A DNA stretch of 64,000 bases from Arthrobacter sp. P2b (GCF_900168295.1 NZ_FVZL01000003.1:124001-188000), one strand, 5' to 3'. Shown: positions 52,015-60,755, numbered from the stretch's first letter. The notes: a model not told the origin generated them from the letters alone. Numbers and translations are program-made.

Positions 52015-52650
52015 TCACGGGGCTGCGTGCCGGGTGACCCAGTCCACCAGCGGGCGCAGCTCCTCCCACAGCCTGGCGATTTCCGGGACAGCGGCGGGGC
52101 TCTCCAGCCATTCGGGCTGGCCCAGATCAACGCTTGCCGCCAGCGATTTGTGTTTGAGGAGTTCGGCCCGCGGATGGTCGCTGGCGTAACCGCGCGGCAC
52201 GGTCTTGAGCCTCTCACCCTCCACGGCAAACCCGGCGGCAGTCACGGCCTCCACAATATGCCGCAGCGACTCCCCGGTGCCCGAGGCGTCAACCGAGTTC
52301 CGGTACCTTGCCAGCTGTGCGGGCGAATGGGAATGGTAGCCCCCGCCCACCAGCAGGCCCGCCGCGCTGATCTGAAGGTAGTACCCCACGCCCTCCTGGC
52401 CTGAGGCAAACGCACCCTGTGCGGTCTTGTAAGGGGACTTGTCGAGTGAAAAGCGGACATCCCTGTTGGCCCGGAAAATTTTTCCTGGCCCGAACCGGGG
52501 TTCGAGCTCTTCGAGGAGCGACGCGAGCGGATCCCGGACCAGCGACTGGTAGCTGTCCTTATGCTCCAGCCACCACTCCCGGTTGTTGTTGTCCTGCAGC
52601 TCGGCATAGAAGCCAAAAGCACCGGCGGGCATGCCCTGGAAAGTTGTCAT
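52015..52650 (-). CDS. DUF2461 family protein
   Basis: The 211-residue protein has the DUF2461 blocks FYAELQDNNNREWWLEHKDSYQSLVRDPLASLLEEL, IFRANRDVRFSLDKSPYKTAQGAF, GYYLQISAAGLLVGGGYHSHSPAQLARYR and YASDHPRAELLKHKSLAAS. Function is unknown. TAGGAT six bases before the ATG (52657-52662 on the opposite strand) suggests a leaderless transcript. It is separated from the upstream catalase gene by a strong terminator. Confidence 0.85.
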   Translation of the reverse strand: MTTFQGMPAGAFGFYAELQDNNNREWWLEHKDSYQSLVRDPLASLLEELEPRFGPGKIFRANRDVRFSLDKSPYKTAQGAFASGQEGVGYYLQISAAGLLVGGGYHSHSPAQLARYRNSVDASGTGESLRHIVEAVTAAGFAVEGERLKTVPRGYASDHPRAELLKHKSLAASVDLGQPEWLESPAAVPEIARLWEELRPLVDWVTRHAAP

Positions 52651-52713
52651 ACAGCGATCCTAGGGAGCGCGCTTGGCCGCGGCTACGGCGCCGGCGGCTA
52701 TGTGGAAAGCGCA

Positions 52714-52753
52714 AAAAACCACCCCGCCACGGCAGCCGTGGCGGGGTGGTTTC
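52714..52753 (-). terminator. Catalase operon terminator
   Basis: Arms AAACCACCCCGCCACGGC (52716-52733) and GCCGTGGCGGGGTGGTTT (52735-52752) are complementary over 18 bases. The minus-strand transcript continues with TTTTTT, so it ends the catalase operon. Confidence 0.9.
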
Positions 52754-52773
52754 AGATGCAAACCCGGGCGGAA

Positions 52774-54255
52774 TCAGCCGATCTTGTTGGCTGCCTCAGC
52801 GTCGGAGAGGGATGCTGCGCCGAGGTTGGCGCGGAGCTTGGCGCCGAGTTCGGCGTCAACGTTGGTCCAGTACTGGATGGCGCGTTCCTTGATGTCGGAG
52901 CGCTTGACGCCGCCCACGGCACCGGTGATGGTGTCCAGGAAGCGGGCCTTGGCTGCGTCGTCGTAGACCTCGCGGTACAGCGCGCCGGCCTGGACGAAGT
53001 CGCTGTCCTCGGCGTGCAGGGAGTGCGCGGCGAGTGTCAGTTCGCCGTCGTTCTCCCAGCCGCCGGCCGGGTTCTGCGGCTCCAGGGCAGCCGGGCCGCC
53101 GAAGGTGTTCGGAGCGTAGACCGGAACCGAGGGAGCGTTGAACAGGTAACGTCCGGCGCCGTCCTGGCTGTAGTTGTTGACCTGGTTCTTGGGCTGGTTC
53201 ACCGGGATCTGGGCGTGGTTGGTGCCCACGCGGTAACGATGCGCGTCGGCGTAGGAGAAGATGCGGGCCTGCAGCATCTTGTCCGGGGACGCGGCGATGC
53301 CGGGCACGAAGTTCGACGGCGCGAAGGTGGCCTGCTCGATCTGCGCGAAGTAGTTCTCCGGGTTCCGGTTCAGCTCCATGGTGCCCACCTTGATCAGCGG
53401 GTAGTCAGCGTGCGGCCAGACCTTGGTGAGGTCGAACGGGTTGAAGCGGTAGGTCTTGGCGTCCTCGTAGGGCATGACCTGGACGTGCAGGTCCCAGGAC
53501 GGGAAGTTGCCGGCTTCAATGTTTTCGGACAGGTCGCGGATGTAGAAGTCCGCGTCCGATCCGGCCAGGGCTTCGGCCTGCTCGCCGGTCATGGAGTTCA
53601 CGCCCTGGTTGGACTTGAAGTGGTACTTGACCCAGAAGCGTTCGCCTGCGGCGTTGATCCACTGGTAGGTGTGTGAGCCGTAGCCCTGCATTTCACGCCA
53701 GGAGGCGGGCAGGCCGCGGTCACCCATCAGCCAGGTGACCTGGTGTGCGGACTCGGGGGACAGGGTCCAGAAGTCCCACTGCATGTCGGCGTCGCGCAGG
53801 TGGGTGCCCGGGAGGCGCTTCTGGGAGTGGATGAAGTCCGGGAACTTGATGCCGTCGCGGATGAAGAAGACGGGGGTGTTGTTGCCCACGAGGTCGTAGT
53901 TGCCCTCGGAGGTGTAGAACTTCACGGCGAACCCGCGGGGGTCGCGCCAGGTGTCCGGGGAGCCGTTCTCGCCGGCGACGGAGGAGAAGCGGATGAGCAT
54001 CTCGGTCTCGACGCCGGGCTGCAGGAAGGCTGCCTTGGTGTAGGCCGAGATGTCCTCGGTGGTCTTGAACGTGCCGAATGCGCCGCCGCCCTTGGCGTGC
54101 ACTACGCGCTCCGGAACCCGCTCGCGGTTGAACTGGGCGAGCTTTTCCACCAGGTAGTGGTCGGTCAGGATGATGGCACCGTCGGCACCAACTGACTTCG
54201 AGTGGGCGTCGGACGTGACGGGGGCACCTGACTGGGTTGTCGAAATGGCAGTCAT
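52774..54255 (-). CDS. katA: Catalase (heme, small-subunit clade)
   Basis: The 493-residue monofunctional catalase breaks down hydrogen peroxide. It has [20 protein letters not shown] with the catalytic histidine, [27 protein letters not shown], the distal asparagine in [13 protein letters not shown], and the heme-ligand tyrosine region [14 protein letters not shown]. Length fits the clade 3 small-subunit catalases. It lies 7 bases after the Fur-family regulator gene, so the two form an operon; TAGGAGA precedes the ATG. Confidence 0.95.
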   Translation of the reverse strand: MTAISTTQSGAPVTSDAHSKSVGADGAIILTDHYLVEKLAQFNRERVPERVVHAKGGGAFGTFKTTEDISAYTKAAFLQPGVETEMLIRFSSVAGENGSPDTWRDPRGFAVKFYTSEGNYDLVGNNTPVFFIRDGIKFPDFIHSQKRLPGTHLRDADMQWDFWTLSPESAHQVTWLMGDRGLPASWREMQGYGSHTYQWINAAGERFWVKYHFKSNQGVNSMTGEQAEALAGSDADFYIRDLSENIEAGNFPSWDLHVQVMPYEDAKTYRFNPFDLTKVWPHADYPLIKVGTMELNRNPENYFAQIEQATFAPSNFVPGIAASPDKMLQARIFSYADAHRYRVGTNHAQIPVNQPKNQVNNYSQDGAGRYLFNAPSVPVYAPNTFGGPAALEPQNPAGGWENDGELTLAAHSLHAEDSDFVQAGALYREVYDDAAKARFLDTITGAVGGVKRSDIKERAIQYWTNVDAELGAKLRANLGAASLSDAEAANKIG

Positions 54256-54262
54256 TGTTCTC

Positions 54263-54748
54263 CTATTTCTCTATTTCTTGCGAGGGACGATTGGAAGGAA
54301 GTTGTTGGGACTGCTGGCAGTCCTGGCAGATGCCCTGGTACATGACATCGGCGATCTGGATGGTCATCGGCTTGGCGTTCTCATCCCAGTGGGGCGTGAG
54401 GCAGGGGGCATGGCCCACCGCGCAGTCCACGTCCTCTACCCGGCCGCAGCTGATGCAGATGGCGTGGTGGTGGTTGTCGCCCACCCGGGTTTCGTACAGG
54501 GCCGGGGAGTGCGGCGGCTCGAACCTGCGCAGCATGTGCAGGTCCGTCAGGTCGCCCAGCACCACGTACACGGACTGGGCCGTCAGCTCGGGCAGCTCGG
54601 CGCGCGCCGCAGCAAGGATGCTTTCCGCGGGGGAGTGGGGGTGGCGTTCCACGGCGGCCAGCACGGCGAGCCGCTGCTTGGTCACCCGGCGGCCGTGAGC
54701 GCGCAGGGCACCAGCCCAGTCCTCGTGGCCGCCTGTGTGCTCCGTCAT
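54263..54748 (-). CDS. Fur family regulator, PerR/FurA type
   Basis: The 161-residue regulator has the Fur winged helix ([59 protein letters not shown]) and dimer domain with metal histidines ([20 protein letters not shown]) and a second cysteine pair GICQDC. The cysteine pairs form a structural zinc site. Cotranscription with katA points to a peroxide-sensing PerR/FurA role; iron sensing cannot be excluded. Confidence 0.92.
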   Translation of the reverse strand: MTEHTGGHEDWAGALRAHGRRVTKQRLAVLAAVERHPHSPAESILAAARAELPELTAQSVYVVLGDLTDLHMLRRFEPPHSPALYETRVGDNHHHAICISCGRVEDVDCAVGHAPCLTPHWDENAKPMTIQIADVMYQGICQDCQQSQQLPSNRPSQEIEK

Positions 54749-54764
54749 GGCTCCATTGAAACAC

Positions 54765-54789
54765 TTATTATGAATATCTCACAATAAGG
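54765..54789. promoter_or_regulatory. PerR/Fur-type operator upstream of the regulator-catalase operon
   Basis: CTTATT (54765-54770) and AATAAG (54784-54789) flank an AT-rich centre (ATGAATATCTCAC), giving the near-palindromic TTATTAT-GAATATC-TCACAATAA shape of a 7-1-7 Fur-family box. It lies 17 bases before the regulator ATG, in line with autoregulation. Confidence 0.65.
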
Positions 54790-54879
54790 GTTGGCTAACC
54801 TCGGAATTTCCCGCCAGTAAGCGCCGTCATGGAACCGTGTTGCACGGAAAGCCGTTCCCACAGTGAGCAAGGAGGAGAC

Positions 54880-55746
54880 GTGCACAAGCACTACAACGGA
54901 CTGAAGGCAGCGGCGCTGTTTGGCGTCTTGTGGGCGGTCCTGCTGGGCCTGGGCGCATTGATAGGTGCAGGCACGCGCAGCTCCGCGCCCATCTGGATCA
55001 TGGCGCTGGTCGGCGTGGCCACCACCGCCTACGGCTACTGGAACAGTGACAAGATCGCCATCCGGTCCATGCAGGCCTATCCCGTCACAGAGGCCCAGGC
55101 CCCGCAGCTGTACCAAATAGTTCGGGAGCTGTCGGTCCGCGCCAACCAGCCCATGCCGCGGATCTACCTCTCACCCACCATGAATCCGAACGCCTTCGCC
55201 ACAGGACGCAATCCCCGCAACGCCGCCGTTTGCTGCACGGAGGGGATCCTGCAGCTCCTGAACGCGCGGGAGCTGCGCGGCGTGCTGGGCCACGAGCTCA
55301 TGCACGTCTACAACCGGGACATCCTCACCTCGTCGGTGGCGGCCGCCGTCGCCGGCGTCATCACCTCGGTGGGCCAGATGCTGCTGTTCTTCGGCAGCGA
55401 CCGCCGAAACGCCAACCCGCTGGCCATGCTGGCCATGGCCCTGCTGGCACCCTTCGCGGCGTCCCTGATCCAGATGGCGATTTCGCGCACCAGGGAGTAC
55501 GACGCCGACGAGGACGGCTCGCAGTTGACCGGCGATCCGCTGGCGCTTGCCTCAGCCCTGGCCAAGATCGAGCGCGGCGTGAGTATCGCGCCGCTGCCGC
55601 AGGACCAGCGGCTGGTCAACGCGTCCCACCTGATGATCGCCAACCCGTTCCGCGGCGGCGCGATGAACAAGCTGTTCGCCACGCATCCGCCCATGCGGGA
55701 CAGGATCGCCCGCTTGGAGCGCATGGCGGGCGGGCCACTGCGGTAG
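54880..55746 (+). CDS. htpX: HtpX-type membrane zinc metalloprotease
   Basis: The 288-residue M48 protease degrades damaged membrane proteins. It has two N-terminal helices (AALFGVLWAVLLGLGALIGAG, IWIMALVGVATTAYGY), the substrate-cleft block PRIYLSPTMNPNAFATGRNPRNAAVCCTEGIL, zinc motif HELMH (His138, Glu139, His142), two further helices and the third-ligand region SRTREYDADEDG. GTG 54880 is chosen because AAGGAGG lies just upstream; an in-frame ATG at 54829 has no ribosome site. Confidence 0.93.
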   Translation: MHKHYNGLKAAALFGVLWAVLLGLGALIGAGTRSSAPIWIMALVGVATTAYGYWNSDKIAIRSMQAYPVTEAQAPQLYQIVRELSVRANQPMPRIYLSPTMNPNAFATGRNPRNAAVCCTEGILQLLNARELRGVLGHELMHVYNRDILTSSVAAAVAGVITSVGQMLLFFGSDRRNANPLAMLAMALLAPFAASLIQMAISRTREYDADEDGSQLTGDPLALASALAKIERGVSIAPLPQDQRLVNASHLMIANPFRGGAMNKLFATHPPMRDRIARLERMAGGPLR

Positions 55747-55817
55747 GCGCGTGCCGCCGTCGTTCCTTAACCGCCAGGGAGGCCCGGCGTGGCGCGGAAA
55801 CTCCCTGCTGACATGCA

Positions 55818-55859
55818 AAGAGGCCGGCGCCACCGATATTCCGGGTGCGCCGGCCTCTT
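55818..55859. terminator. Bidirectional terminator between htpX and yajQ
   Basis: Perfect 13-base arms AAGAGGCCGGCGC (55818-55830) and GCGCCGGCCTCTT (55847-55859) with a 16-base loop lie between convergent genes. Confidence 0.8.
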
Positions 55860-55907
55860 GTGCAGCGGCAGGTCTATTGCGCGTCGAAGGACGACGGCGC
55901 CGTGCCG

Positions 55908-56399
55908 TTAGCTGCGGAAGTTCACGAACTGCAGGTCGGCTTCCTCGAAGTCCTTCAGCAGCGCCATGGTGGCCTGCAGGTCATCGCGGGACTTGGATGT
56001 CACCCGCAGCTCGTCGCCCTGGATCTGGGACTTGACGGACTTGGGGGCCTCGTCGCGGATGAGCTTGTTGATCTTTTTGGCCAGGTCCTGGGCGATGCCC
56101 TCCTTGATGGAGGCTTCCAGCCGGAATTCCTTGCCGGAGGCGTAGGGCTCCCCGGTGTCCAGGGACTTCAGCGAGATGCCCCGGCGGATCAGCTTGGACT
56201 GCAGGACGTCCAGGACGGCCAGGACGCGTTCCTCGGAGTTCGCCTTCATCAGGATCTTTTCGCCGCTGAAGTCCACCTCGGCGCCTACGCCCTTGAAGTC
56301 GTAGCGCTGCGCCAGTTCCTTCTGCGCCTGGTTCAGTGCGTTGGCCACTTCCTGCTTGTCTACTTTGCTTACGACGTCGAACGTTGACTCGCCTGCCAT
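55908..56399 (-). CDS. YajQ family nucleotide-binding protein
   Basis: The 163-residue protein opens MAGESTFDVVSKVDKQEVANALNQAQKELAQRYDFKG and has ILMKANSEERVLAVLDVLQSKLIRRGISLKSLD, IKEGIAQDLAKKINKLIRDEAPKSVKSQIQGDELRVTSKSRDDLQ, the full YajQ/UPF0234 pattern. Members bind nucleotides, and some bind cyclic di-GMP. ATG 56399 with GGAGAG upstream is used. It is a single gene. Confidence 0.92.
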   Translation of the reverse strand: MAGESTFDVVSKVDKQEVANALNQAQKELAQRYDFKGVGAEVDFSGEKILMKANSEERVLAVLDVLQSKLIRRGISLKSLDTGEPYASGKEFRLEASIKEGIAQDLAKKINKLIRDEAPKSVKSQIQGDELRVTSKSRDDLQATMALLKDFEEADLQFVNFRS

Positions 56400-56584
56400 G
56401 ACTCTCCTTCGCTGGTGGGAGCCCTGTGCGCGGACAGGGCATGGATCACTGCGTTCAAGCCTAATACGGATGCCCACCCGGTGGAGTGGAGGAATTCACA
56501 GTTCCCTCTCAGCGGACGCACGGAGGGAACGAAGGAGTGCTGGGGAGAGTTGTACGTGTTGGATTGTTGCTCGAAGGGAACGCC

Positions 56585-56839
56585 ATGCACCGCAAAGCCG
56601 TCAGTTATGTCTCGAAAACCACCACCGCTGCGGCCGGGGCGGTGGCAACGGCGGCAACATCGGTGGCCGCAGCCGCAGTTGCTGCCTCCATCATTTTCAG
56701 TCCCGTGGCGGACGCGTCCTCCCGCTTGGAAGGTGTGCACGCAGACCTGCTCCGGGCCGTCCAGTTGAACCAAATCACCGAGGAACAGGCCCTGAGGTTC
56801 GAGGCGAAGCTGGCCGGGAGGATTTTGAGCGAGGCCTGA
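56585..56839 (+). CDS. Small alanine-rich exported or membrane protein of unknown function
   Basis: The 84-residue protein has a basic start (MHRKAVSYVSK), a hydrophobic alanine-rich stretch (AAGAVATAATSVAAAAVAASIIF, about 17-39) that could be a signal peptide or anchor, and a helical tail (RLEGVHADLLRAVQLNQITEEQALRFEAKLAGRILSEA). GAAGGGAA lies about six bases before the ATG. No family is recognised. Confidence 0.55.
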   Translation: MHRKAVSYVSKTTTAAAGAVATAATSVAAAAVAASIIFSPVADASSRLEGVHADLLRAVQLNQITEEQALRFEAKLAGRILSEA

Positions 56840-57007
56840 CGGGCTACATTTACGCGTGATTCCGGGGATTTTGCTCCCGCCCGGGACTCGATTCGATTCT
56901 TCGGCGGAAGTTCTGTAAAGTTGTCTTGCCCGCGGTTACTGGAAGCGGAACGGCCCGGAAACGGACGTTCCAAAGACTGCAGCCGAGGGTAGCTTCTTGT
57001 GAAGTTC

Positions 57008-57089
57008 GGCAGATTACCCGAGCGGCCAAAGGGGGCTGACTGTAAATCAGCTGGCAACGCCTACGGGGGTTCGAATCCCTCATCTGCCA
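57008..57089 (+). tRNA. tRNA-Tyr (anticodon GTA)
   Basis: An 82-base class II tRNA with acceptor arms GGCAGAT and ATCTGCC, anticodon loop CTGTAAA closed by CTGA/TCAG (anticodon GTA), a long variable arm and T arm GGGGGTTCGAATCCC. The discriminator base is A at 57089. The next bases are CCC, so the CCA end is not encoded exactly. A terminator follows at once. Confidence 0.95.
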
Positions 57090-57096
57090 CCCAAGG

Positions 57097-57132
57097 AAAG
57101 CCTCCGGAACCTGATGGTTCCGGAGGCTTTTT
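57097..57132 (+). terminator. tRNA-Tyr terminator
   Basis: AAAGCCTCCGGAACC (57097-57111) and GGTTCCGGAGGCTTT (57116-57130) form a 15-base-pair stem with a TGAT loop and TTTTT at the end. Confidence 0.9.
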
Positions 57133-57214
57133 CGTGTCCCGGCATTGATGCCGGCCGGGCCCGTCCCGCTTCATTGGCTACCCCCGGCTCCGCGGCCGGC
57201 CAGCAGTCAGTTTT

Positions 57215-57272
57215 CCCCGCCTGATGGTCTATTCCCCGCGGCGTTTCAGGGGGAGTAGTCCATCAGACGGGG
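57215..57272. repeat. Long imperfect intergenic palindrome
   Basis: CCCCGCCTGATGGTCTATTC (starting at 57215) pairs imperfectly with GAGTAGTCCATCAGACGGGG (ending at 57272) around a GC-rich loop. It resembles the other palindromic intergenic repeats in size and form; no second copy was noticed in this window. Confidence 0.55.
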
Positions 57273-57403
57273 AGAATTCTCGGGGGGACATGGGGCGCCG
57301 AAATCGCCGTCGACACCATACCGGCCCGGGCGTAGTCTGGCAGTTATCGGCGCACGCGCCCCGATGCCCTGCGTCGATACATCCATCGATAAAGGAGGAT
57401 TCA

Positions 57404-57829
57404 ATGAGTGCTGTACGTGAATTCATGACCACGGATGCACGATGTATTAAGGAAAACCAGTCCCTGGTGGATGCAGCCCGGATGATGATGGACCTGGACT
57501 GCGGATCACTGCCGATCTGTGGTGATGACGGCAAGTTGAAGGGCATGATCACCGACCGCGACATCGTTCTCAAGTGCGTTGCCGCCGGCCGCGATCCCGG
57601 CCAGATGATGGCCCGGGACCTCGCCGCCGGGCGCCCCCACTGGATTGATGCCGACGCCAACGTGGACGCTGCCATCGAGATGATGGAAAAGCACCAGGTC
57701 CGGCGGCTTCCCGTGATCGCCGACCACAAGCTGGTGGGCATCATCAGCCAGGGTGACATCGCACGCAACTACTCGGAGCAGCGTGTGGGCGAACTCGTGG
57801 AGCATATTTCAGAACGCCATCGGGTGTAG
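57404..57829 (+). CDS. CBS-domain pair protein
   Basis: The 141-residue protein consists of two CBS motifs: MTTDARCIKENQSLVDAARMMMDLDCGSLPICGDDGKLKGMITDRDIVLK, and HWIDADANVDAAIEMMEKHQVRRLPVIADHKLVGIISQGDIARN. Such stand-alone pairs bind adenine nucleotides and often respond to stress or energy state in actinobacteria. AAAGGAGG is ideally placed before the ATG, implying high expression. Target unknown. Confidence 0.9.
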   Translation: MSAVREFMTTDARCIKENQSLVDAARMMMDLDCGSLPICGDDGKLKGMITDRDIVLKCVAAGRDPGQMMARDLAAGRPHWIDADANVDAAIEMMEKHQVRRLPVIADHKLVGIISQGDIARNYSEQRVGELVEHISERHRV

Positions 57830-57857
57830 CGCCACTACGGCAGCGCAACCACGTGGC

Positions 57858-57902
57858 CTTGTCCGCGGATCCCGTCCTACCAGGTTCGGACCCGCGGACA
57901 AG
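57858..57902. terminator. Stem-loop between the convergent CBS and LysM genes
   Basis: CTTGTCCGCGG (57858-57868) and CCGCGGACAAG (57892-57902) form an 11-base-pair stem with a 23-base loop in the 101-base gap. It can end both transcripts. Confidence 0.65.
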
Positions 57903-57930
57903 CTTTAACACCCCGCAAGCAGGCGGGGAA

Positions 57931-58932
57931 TCAGTTCAGCGCAATCAGGAGCATCTGGCTGGTGCCCGGAATGCAGGTCTGCAGAATGGCGCGGGGGAAC
58001 CCACCGAATACGTTGAGTACGTCGTTGGTGGTGCCCGGGTTGGGAACCTGTCCGCGGGCCGTTGCCGTGTAGGTTCCGTAGCCGGGGATGCTTACCGTTT
58101 CCCCTACCCCGATCCCGGAGAACCGTGCCCAGCCGCCGCAGAAATCATGCTCGGTGATGAACAGCGAATACCCGTCGCCCGGGGTGTAGTGGATCGGGCC
58201 GATGCAGGCGTCCACCATTTCCTGCCCGCCGGCGCCCGCAACATAAATGGTCCGCACGGCGGGAGCAGCCGGAACAAAGGCGGGGGCCGGAGCGGGTGCC
58301 GGAGCCGCGGCCTGGGCCGGCGCGGACACCGGTGCAGCTGCCGGGGCGGGCGCTGCCACTGCCGGTCCGGTCAGCACAAGGGTCTGGCCAGGCACGATCA
58401 CGCTGTAGGGGCTGAGGCCGTTGGCGGCGAGCATGGCGTTCATGTCCACGCCGTGCCTGCCCGCGATGGCCCCCACTGTGTCGCCGGGAACCACGGTGTA
58501 GAGGTTCGGGTCGCCGGCCGGTGCCGGTTCAGGGGCGGGGGCCGGCGGAGCCGGTGCGGGTTCCACGGGTGCCGGTTCCGATGCCGCAGGGGCAACTGCC
58601 GCCGGAGCTTCTGCTGCCGGGACGGCGGCAGGCTGCTGCCCGGGAACCGCACCGCCGCCGGCCTCGACGGTGGTGCCGTCGCCGGCAGGTGCCGCGGCGC
58701 CGGCAACCTGGCCAGCCGCCGTCGCGCCCTGGCTGACGGAGCCCTGGTTCAGGGAAGCCGGCGGCGCTGCCAAGGCTCCCACGCCTACCGCTGCTACGAC
58801 GGCGGCGGTGGCCATTCCGGCCCACAGCCTGTTGCTGATGGCCGGCCGGCCCGTGGTCAGGTCGGTACGGGGTTCGTCAGTGGCGAAGCTTCTGCTCTCG
58901 GCTTCAGGTGTAGTGAGGTAAGGCTCGTTCAT
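57931..58932 (-). CDS. Secreted or membrane-anchored LysM protein with a sortase-like C-terminal domain
   Basis: The 333-residue protein has a cytoplasmic start, a hydrophobic segment (WAGMATAAVVAAVGVGALAAPP), a long Ala/Pro/Glu-rich linker, one LysM domain (LYTVVPGDTVGAIAGRHGVDMNAMLAANGLSPYSVIVPGQTLVL) for peptidoglycan binding, a second Ala/Pro linker and a 100-residue C-terminal domain. That domain has the order of a class E/F-like sortase fold: His262 in ITEHDFCGG and Cys320 in LQTCIPGTS. The expected arginine after the cysteine is not seen, so activity is doubtful. ATG 58932 is used; the open frame further up is probably leader. Confidence 0.75.
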   Translation of the reverse strand: MNEPYLTTPEAESRSFATDEPRTDLTTGRPAISNRLWAGMATAAVVAAVGVGALAAPPASLNQGSVSQGATAAGQVAGAAAPAGDGTTVEAGGGAVPGQQPAAVPAAEAPAAVAPAASEPAPVEPAPAPPAPAPEPAPAGDPNLYTVVPGDTVGAIAGRHGVDMNAMLAANGLSPYSVIVPGQTLVLTGPAVAAPAPAAAPVSAPAQAAAPAPAPAPAFVPAAPAVRTIYVAGAGGQEMVDACIGPIHYTPGDGYSLFITEHDFCGGWARFSGIGVGETVSIPGYGTYTATARGQVPNPGTTNDVLNVFGGFPRAILQTCIPGTSQMLLIALN

Positions 58933-59074
58933 GGGTGGCCCATCCGGGGTCGGTCCGGCCGGGCGCGAAAGCGGGCCGGCAGGACGGAGCGAGATGCAGC
59001 GTGCCGGCAGCCCAGGCAGATGCCGGGGCCGCGCAGGCAGCGCGGGATGGAGGCATCCGCATACCCAGAAATAC

Positions 59075-59102
59075 GGAGGCTCCGCGAGTAAGCGGAACCT
59101 CC
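59075..59102 (-). promoter_or_regulatory. Hairpin in the leader of the LysM gene
   Basis: GGAGGCTCCGC (59075-59085) and GCGGAACCTCC (59092-59102) pair with one G-U across a 6-base loop, about 145 bases upstream of the LysM ATG. The 364-base region 58933-59296 holds no other gene that I can support. I looked for a cyclic di-AMP riboswitch, which often precedes cell-wall genes, and could not match its conserved core. Confidence 0.4.
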
Positions 59103-59296
59103 GGAAGCCAACCCGGGGGACCCGCCAGTGCGTGTTCGGTCCTAGGAGTCCCGAGTCTAGGAAGCGGGCCTGGGGCACGGCACCAGTAGGAATTACCCGA
59201 ATTTTTTTAGCCGGTACTTGGTGGCGCCGCAGCTGCTACTCACGCACGCAGGGCGCACATACCTGCCCCCCGGAGCTGGTCCGGCAAGGAAGCGGG

Positions 59297-60031
59297 CTAC
59301 AGTGCGCGCTGTTCCTTAAGCTCTGCAATTTCCCGGCGAAGCGAGGTAATTTCGGCCACGAGATCTGCCACTTCCTCCCGGATCGGTTCCTCCATGGCGT
59401 CGGCGGTGGTCTCGGCGGTGTCCTCCACCCTTTGAACCAGCCACGACGCGATGGATGCCGTAACCACACCCAGGACGGCGATGCCGCTCATCATGAGCGC
59501 GGCGGCGACCATCCGGCCGATGGGTGTCACCGGATACATATCCCCGTAGCCAACAGTGGTGATGGTGGTCATGGCCCACCACAGCGCATCACCGAAAGTC
59601 ACGATCTTCGCGTCCGGCGCTGACTGCTCCACGTCCAGGACGGCGAGTGCCCCCACGAACACCAGCATCGCCGCGGAACCGGCCACATAGGTGACCACGC
59701 GGCCCCGGAGCGTATCGCCCAGTGTCCGGTGCAGCACGGACAGCAGCGTCACCAGCCGCAGGAGCCGCAGCGGGCGGAGCAGCGGCAGGGCCACGATGAG
59801 CAGTTCGTGCAGGTTGCGGACGAACCAGTCCCAGCGGTCGGTGGAGAGCCAAAGGTTGGCTGCGTAGTCCAGGGCAAAGATGCCCCACGTCACCCACATC
59901 ACGCCCTCAAGCCACAATGCCGCGCTGCCTTCGACGCGGCCGATCACCTGCCACGCATAGGCACCCAGGAAGACGAGCGCAGTGACCGTGAGCGGCCAGT
60001 CCGCCCGGTCCCGGTAGCGTTGTTGCGTCAT
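59297..60031 (-). CDS. Voltage-gated-type potassium channel
   Basis: The 244-residue protein has six hydrophobic segments: an S1-S4-like part with the basic RPLRLLRLVTLLSVLHRTLG, then a pore with the selectivity filter TTVGYGDMYPVTPIGR, and a cytoplasmic coiled-coil tail (EEPIREEVADLVAEITSLRREIAELKEQRAL) that should assemble the tetramer. ATG 60031 is used because TAGGAT lies seven bases before it; the longer open frame overlaps the divergent thioesterase gene. Confidence 0.9.
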   Translation of the reverse strand: MTQQRYRDRADWPLTVTALVFLGAYAWQVIGRVEGSAALWLEGVMWVTWGIFALDYAANLWLSTDRWDWFVRNLHELLIVALPLLRPLRLLRLVTLLSVLHRTLGDTLRGRVVTYVAGSAAMLVFVGALAVLDVEQSAPDAKIVTFGDALWWAMTTITTVGYGDMYPVTPIGRMVAAALMMSGIAVLGVVTASIASWLVQRVEDTAETTADAMEEPIREEVADLVAEITSLRREIAELKEQRAL

Positions 60032-60098
60032 GCAGGAAATCCTACGCGGGCGGACCTGCCGCCTGCCGGCCAATGTTACCGGCGGGTAGCATTGGGGG

Positions 60099-60653
60099 AT
60101 GCACCTGCTCCTGAGAACCCTTCTGATGCTGTTCCGTTCGGCCCGGCGGCAGCCGCTGGCTGTCTGGGACAGCTCATCGCTTCCCCTGCGCGTCCTGCCC
60201 ACGGACATCGACATCGCCCTGCACGTCAACAACGGCATGTACCTGTCGCTGATGGACCTGGGCCGTTTCGACCTCATGGTGCGCAGCGGGGTGTGGAAGC
60301 GGATGCGCCGGCGCGGCTGGGGACCGGTGGTTTCGGCTGAAACCATCGCCTTCCGTAAGTCACTGCAGCTGTGGCAGCAGTACACCATTGAGACCCGCAT
60401 CATCGGGCTGGACGCCAAAGCCATCTACTTCGAACAGCGGATGGTGTCCGACGGCGAAATTTACGCGCGTGCCTACATCGCCACCCGCCTGGTCACCAAG
60501 GCAGGGCCGGTCAGCCAGGAGGAAATCCTTCAGGAGTTCGGCGAGCCTCCTCTGGATCTGGTGCTGCCGGAATGGATCCACGAGTGGCGGGCTGCGAGTG
60601 CTTTGCCGGGCAGCCGGACGCCGGCGCCGCACGCTTGGGGGAGCAGCGCCTGA
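60099..60653 (+). CDS. Acyl-CoA thioesterase-like protein (hot-dog fold, 4HBT/THEM6 type)
   Basis: The 184-residue protein has the hot-dog block LPTDIDIALHVNNGMYLSLMDLGRFDLM, WGPVVSAETIAFRKSLQLWQQYTIETRIIGLDAKAIYFEQRMVSDGEIYARAYIATR and a variable C-terminal tail. It would hydrolyse an acyl thioester; the substrate is unknown. TAGCAT six bases before the ATG fits a leaderless start. The potassium channel gene starts divergently 67 bases away. Confidence 0.85.
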   Translation: MHLLLRTLLMLFRSARRQPLAVWDSSSLPLRVLPTDIDIALHVNNGMYLSLMDLGRFDLMVRSGVWKRMRRRGWGPVVSAETIAFRKSLQLWQQYTIETRIIGLDAKAIYFEQRMVSDGEIYARAYIATRLVTKAGPVSQEEILQEFGEPPLDLVLPEWIHEWRAASALPGSRTPAPHAWGSSA

Positions 60654-60743
60654 GGGTTTGCCACGGCGTGTATACGACCCGGCCGGGGTTATTCCCGATG
60701 ACGCGGGCAGCGAACAGCCGCGACAATCACGGGGCGTCCCGCG

Positions 60744-60755
60744 TACCGTTGACTC
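60744..60755 (+). promoter_or_regulatory. Leaderless -10 box of the thioredoxin gene
   Basis: TACCGT (60744-60749) followed by six bases and the ATG at 60756 is the same arrangement and hexamer as at the siroheme synthase gene (25427-25438). No ribosome site is present. Confidence 0.55.

Noticed and set aside
57008..57089. tRNA-Tyr as an integration site of a genomic island
   Set aside because: No integrase and no repeat of the tRNA 3' end were found nearby, and flanking genes look like core chromosome.
58933..59296. Cyclic di-AMP (ydaO-type) riboswitch before the LysM gene
   Set aside because: The conserved core could not be matched; only a simple hairpin is evident.
59297..60424. A longer potassium channel starting upstream of 60031
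   Set aside because: The added residues are antisense to the thioesterase gene and lack similarity to channels, whereas 60031 has a -10 box seven bases before it.
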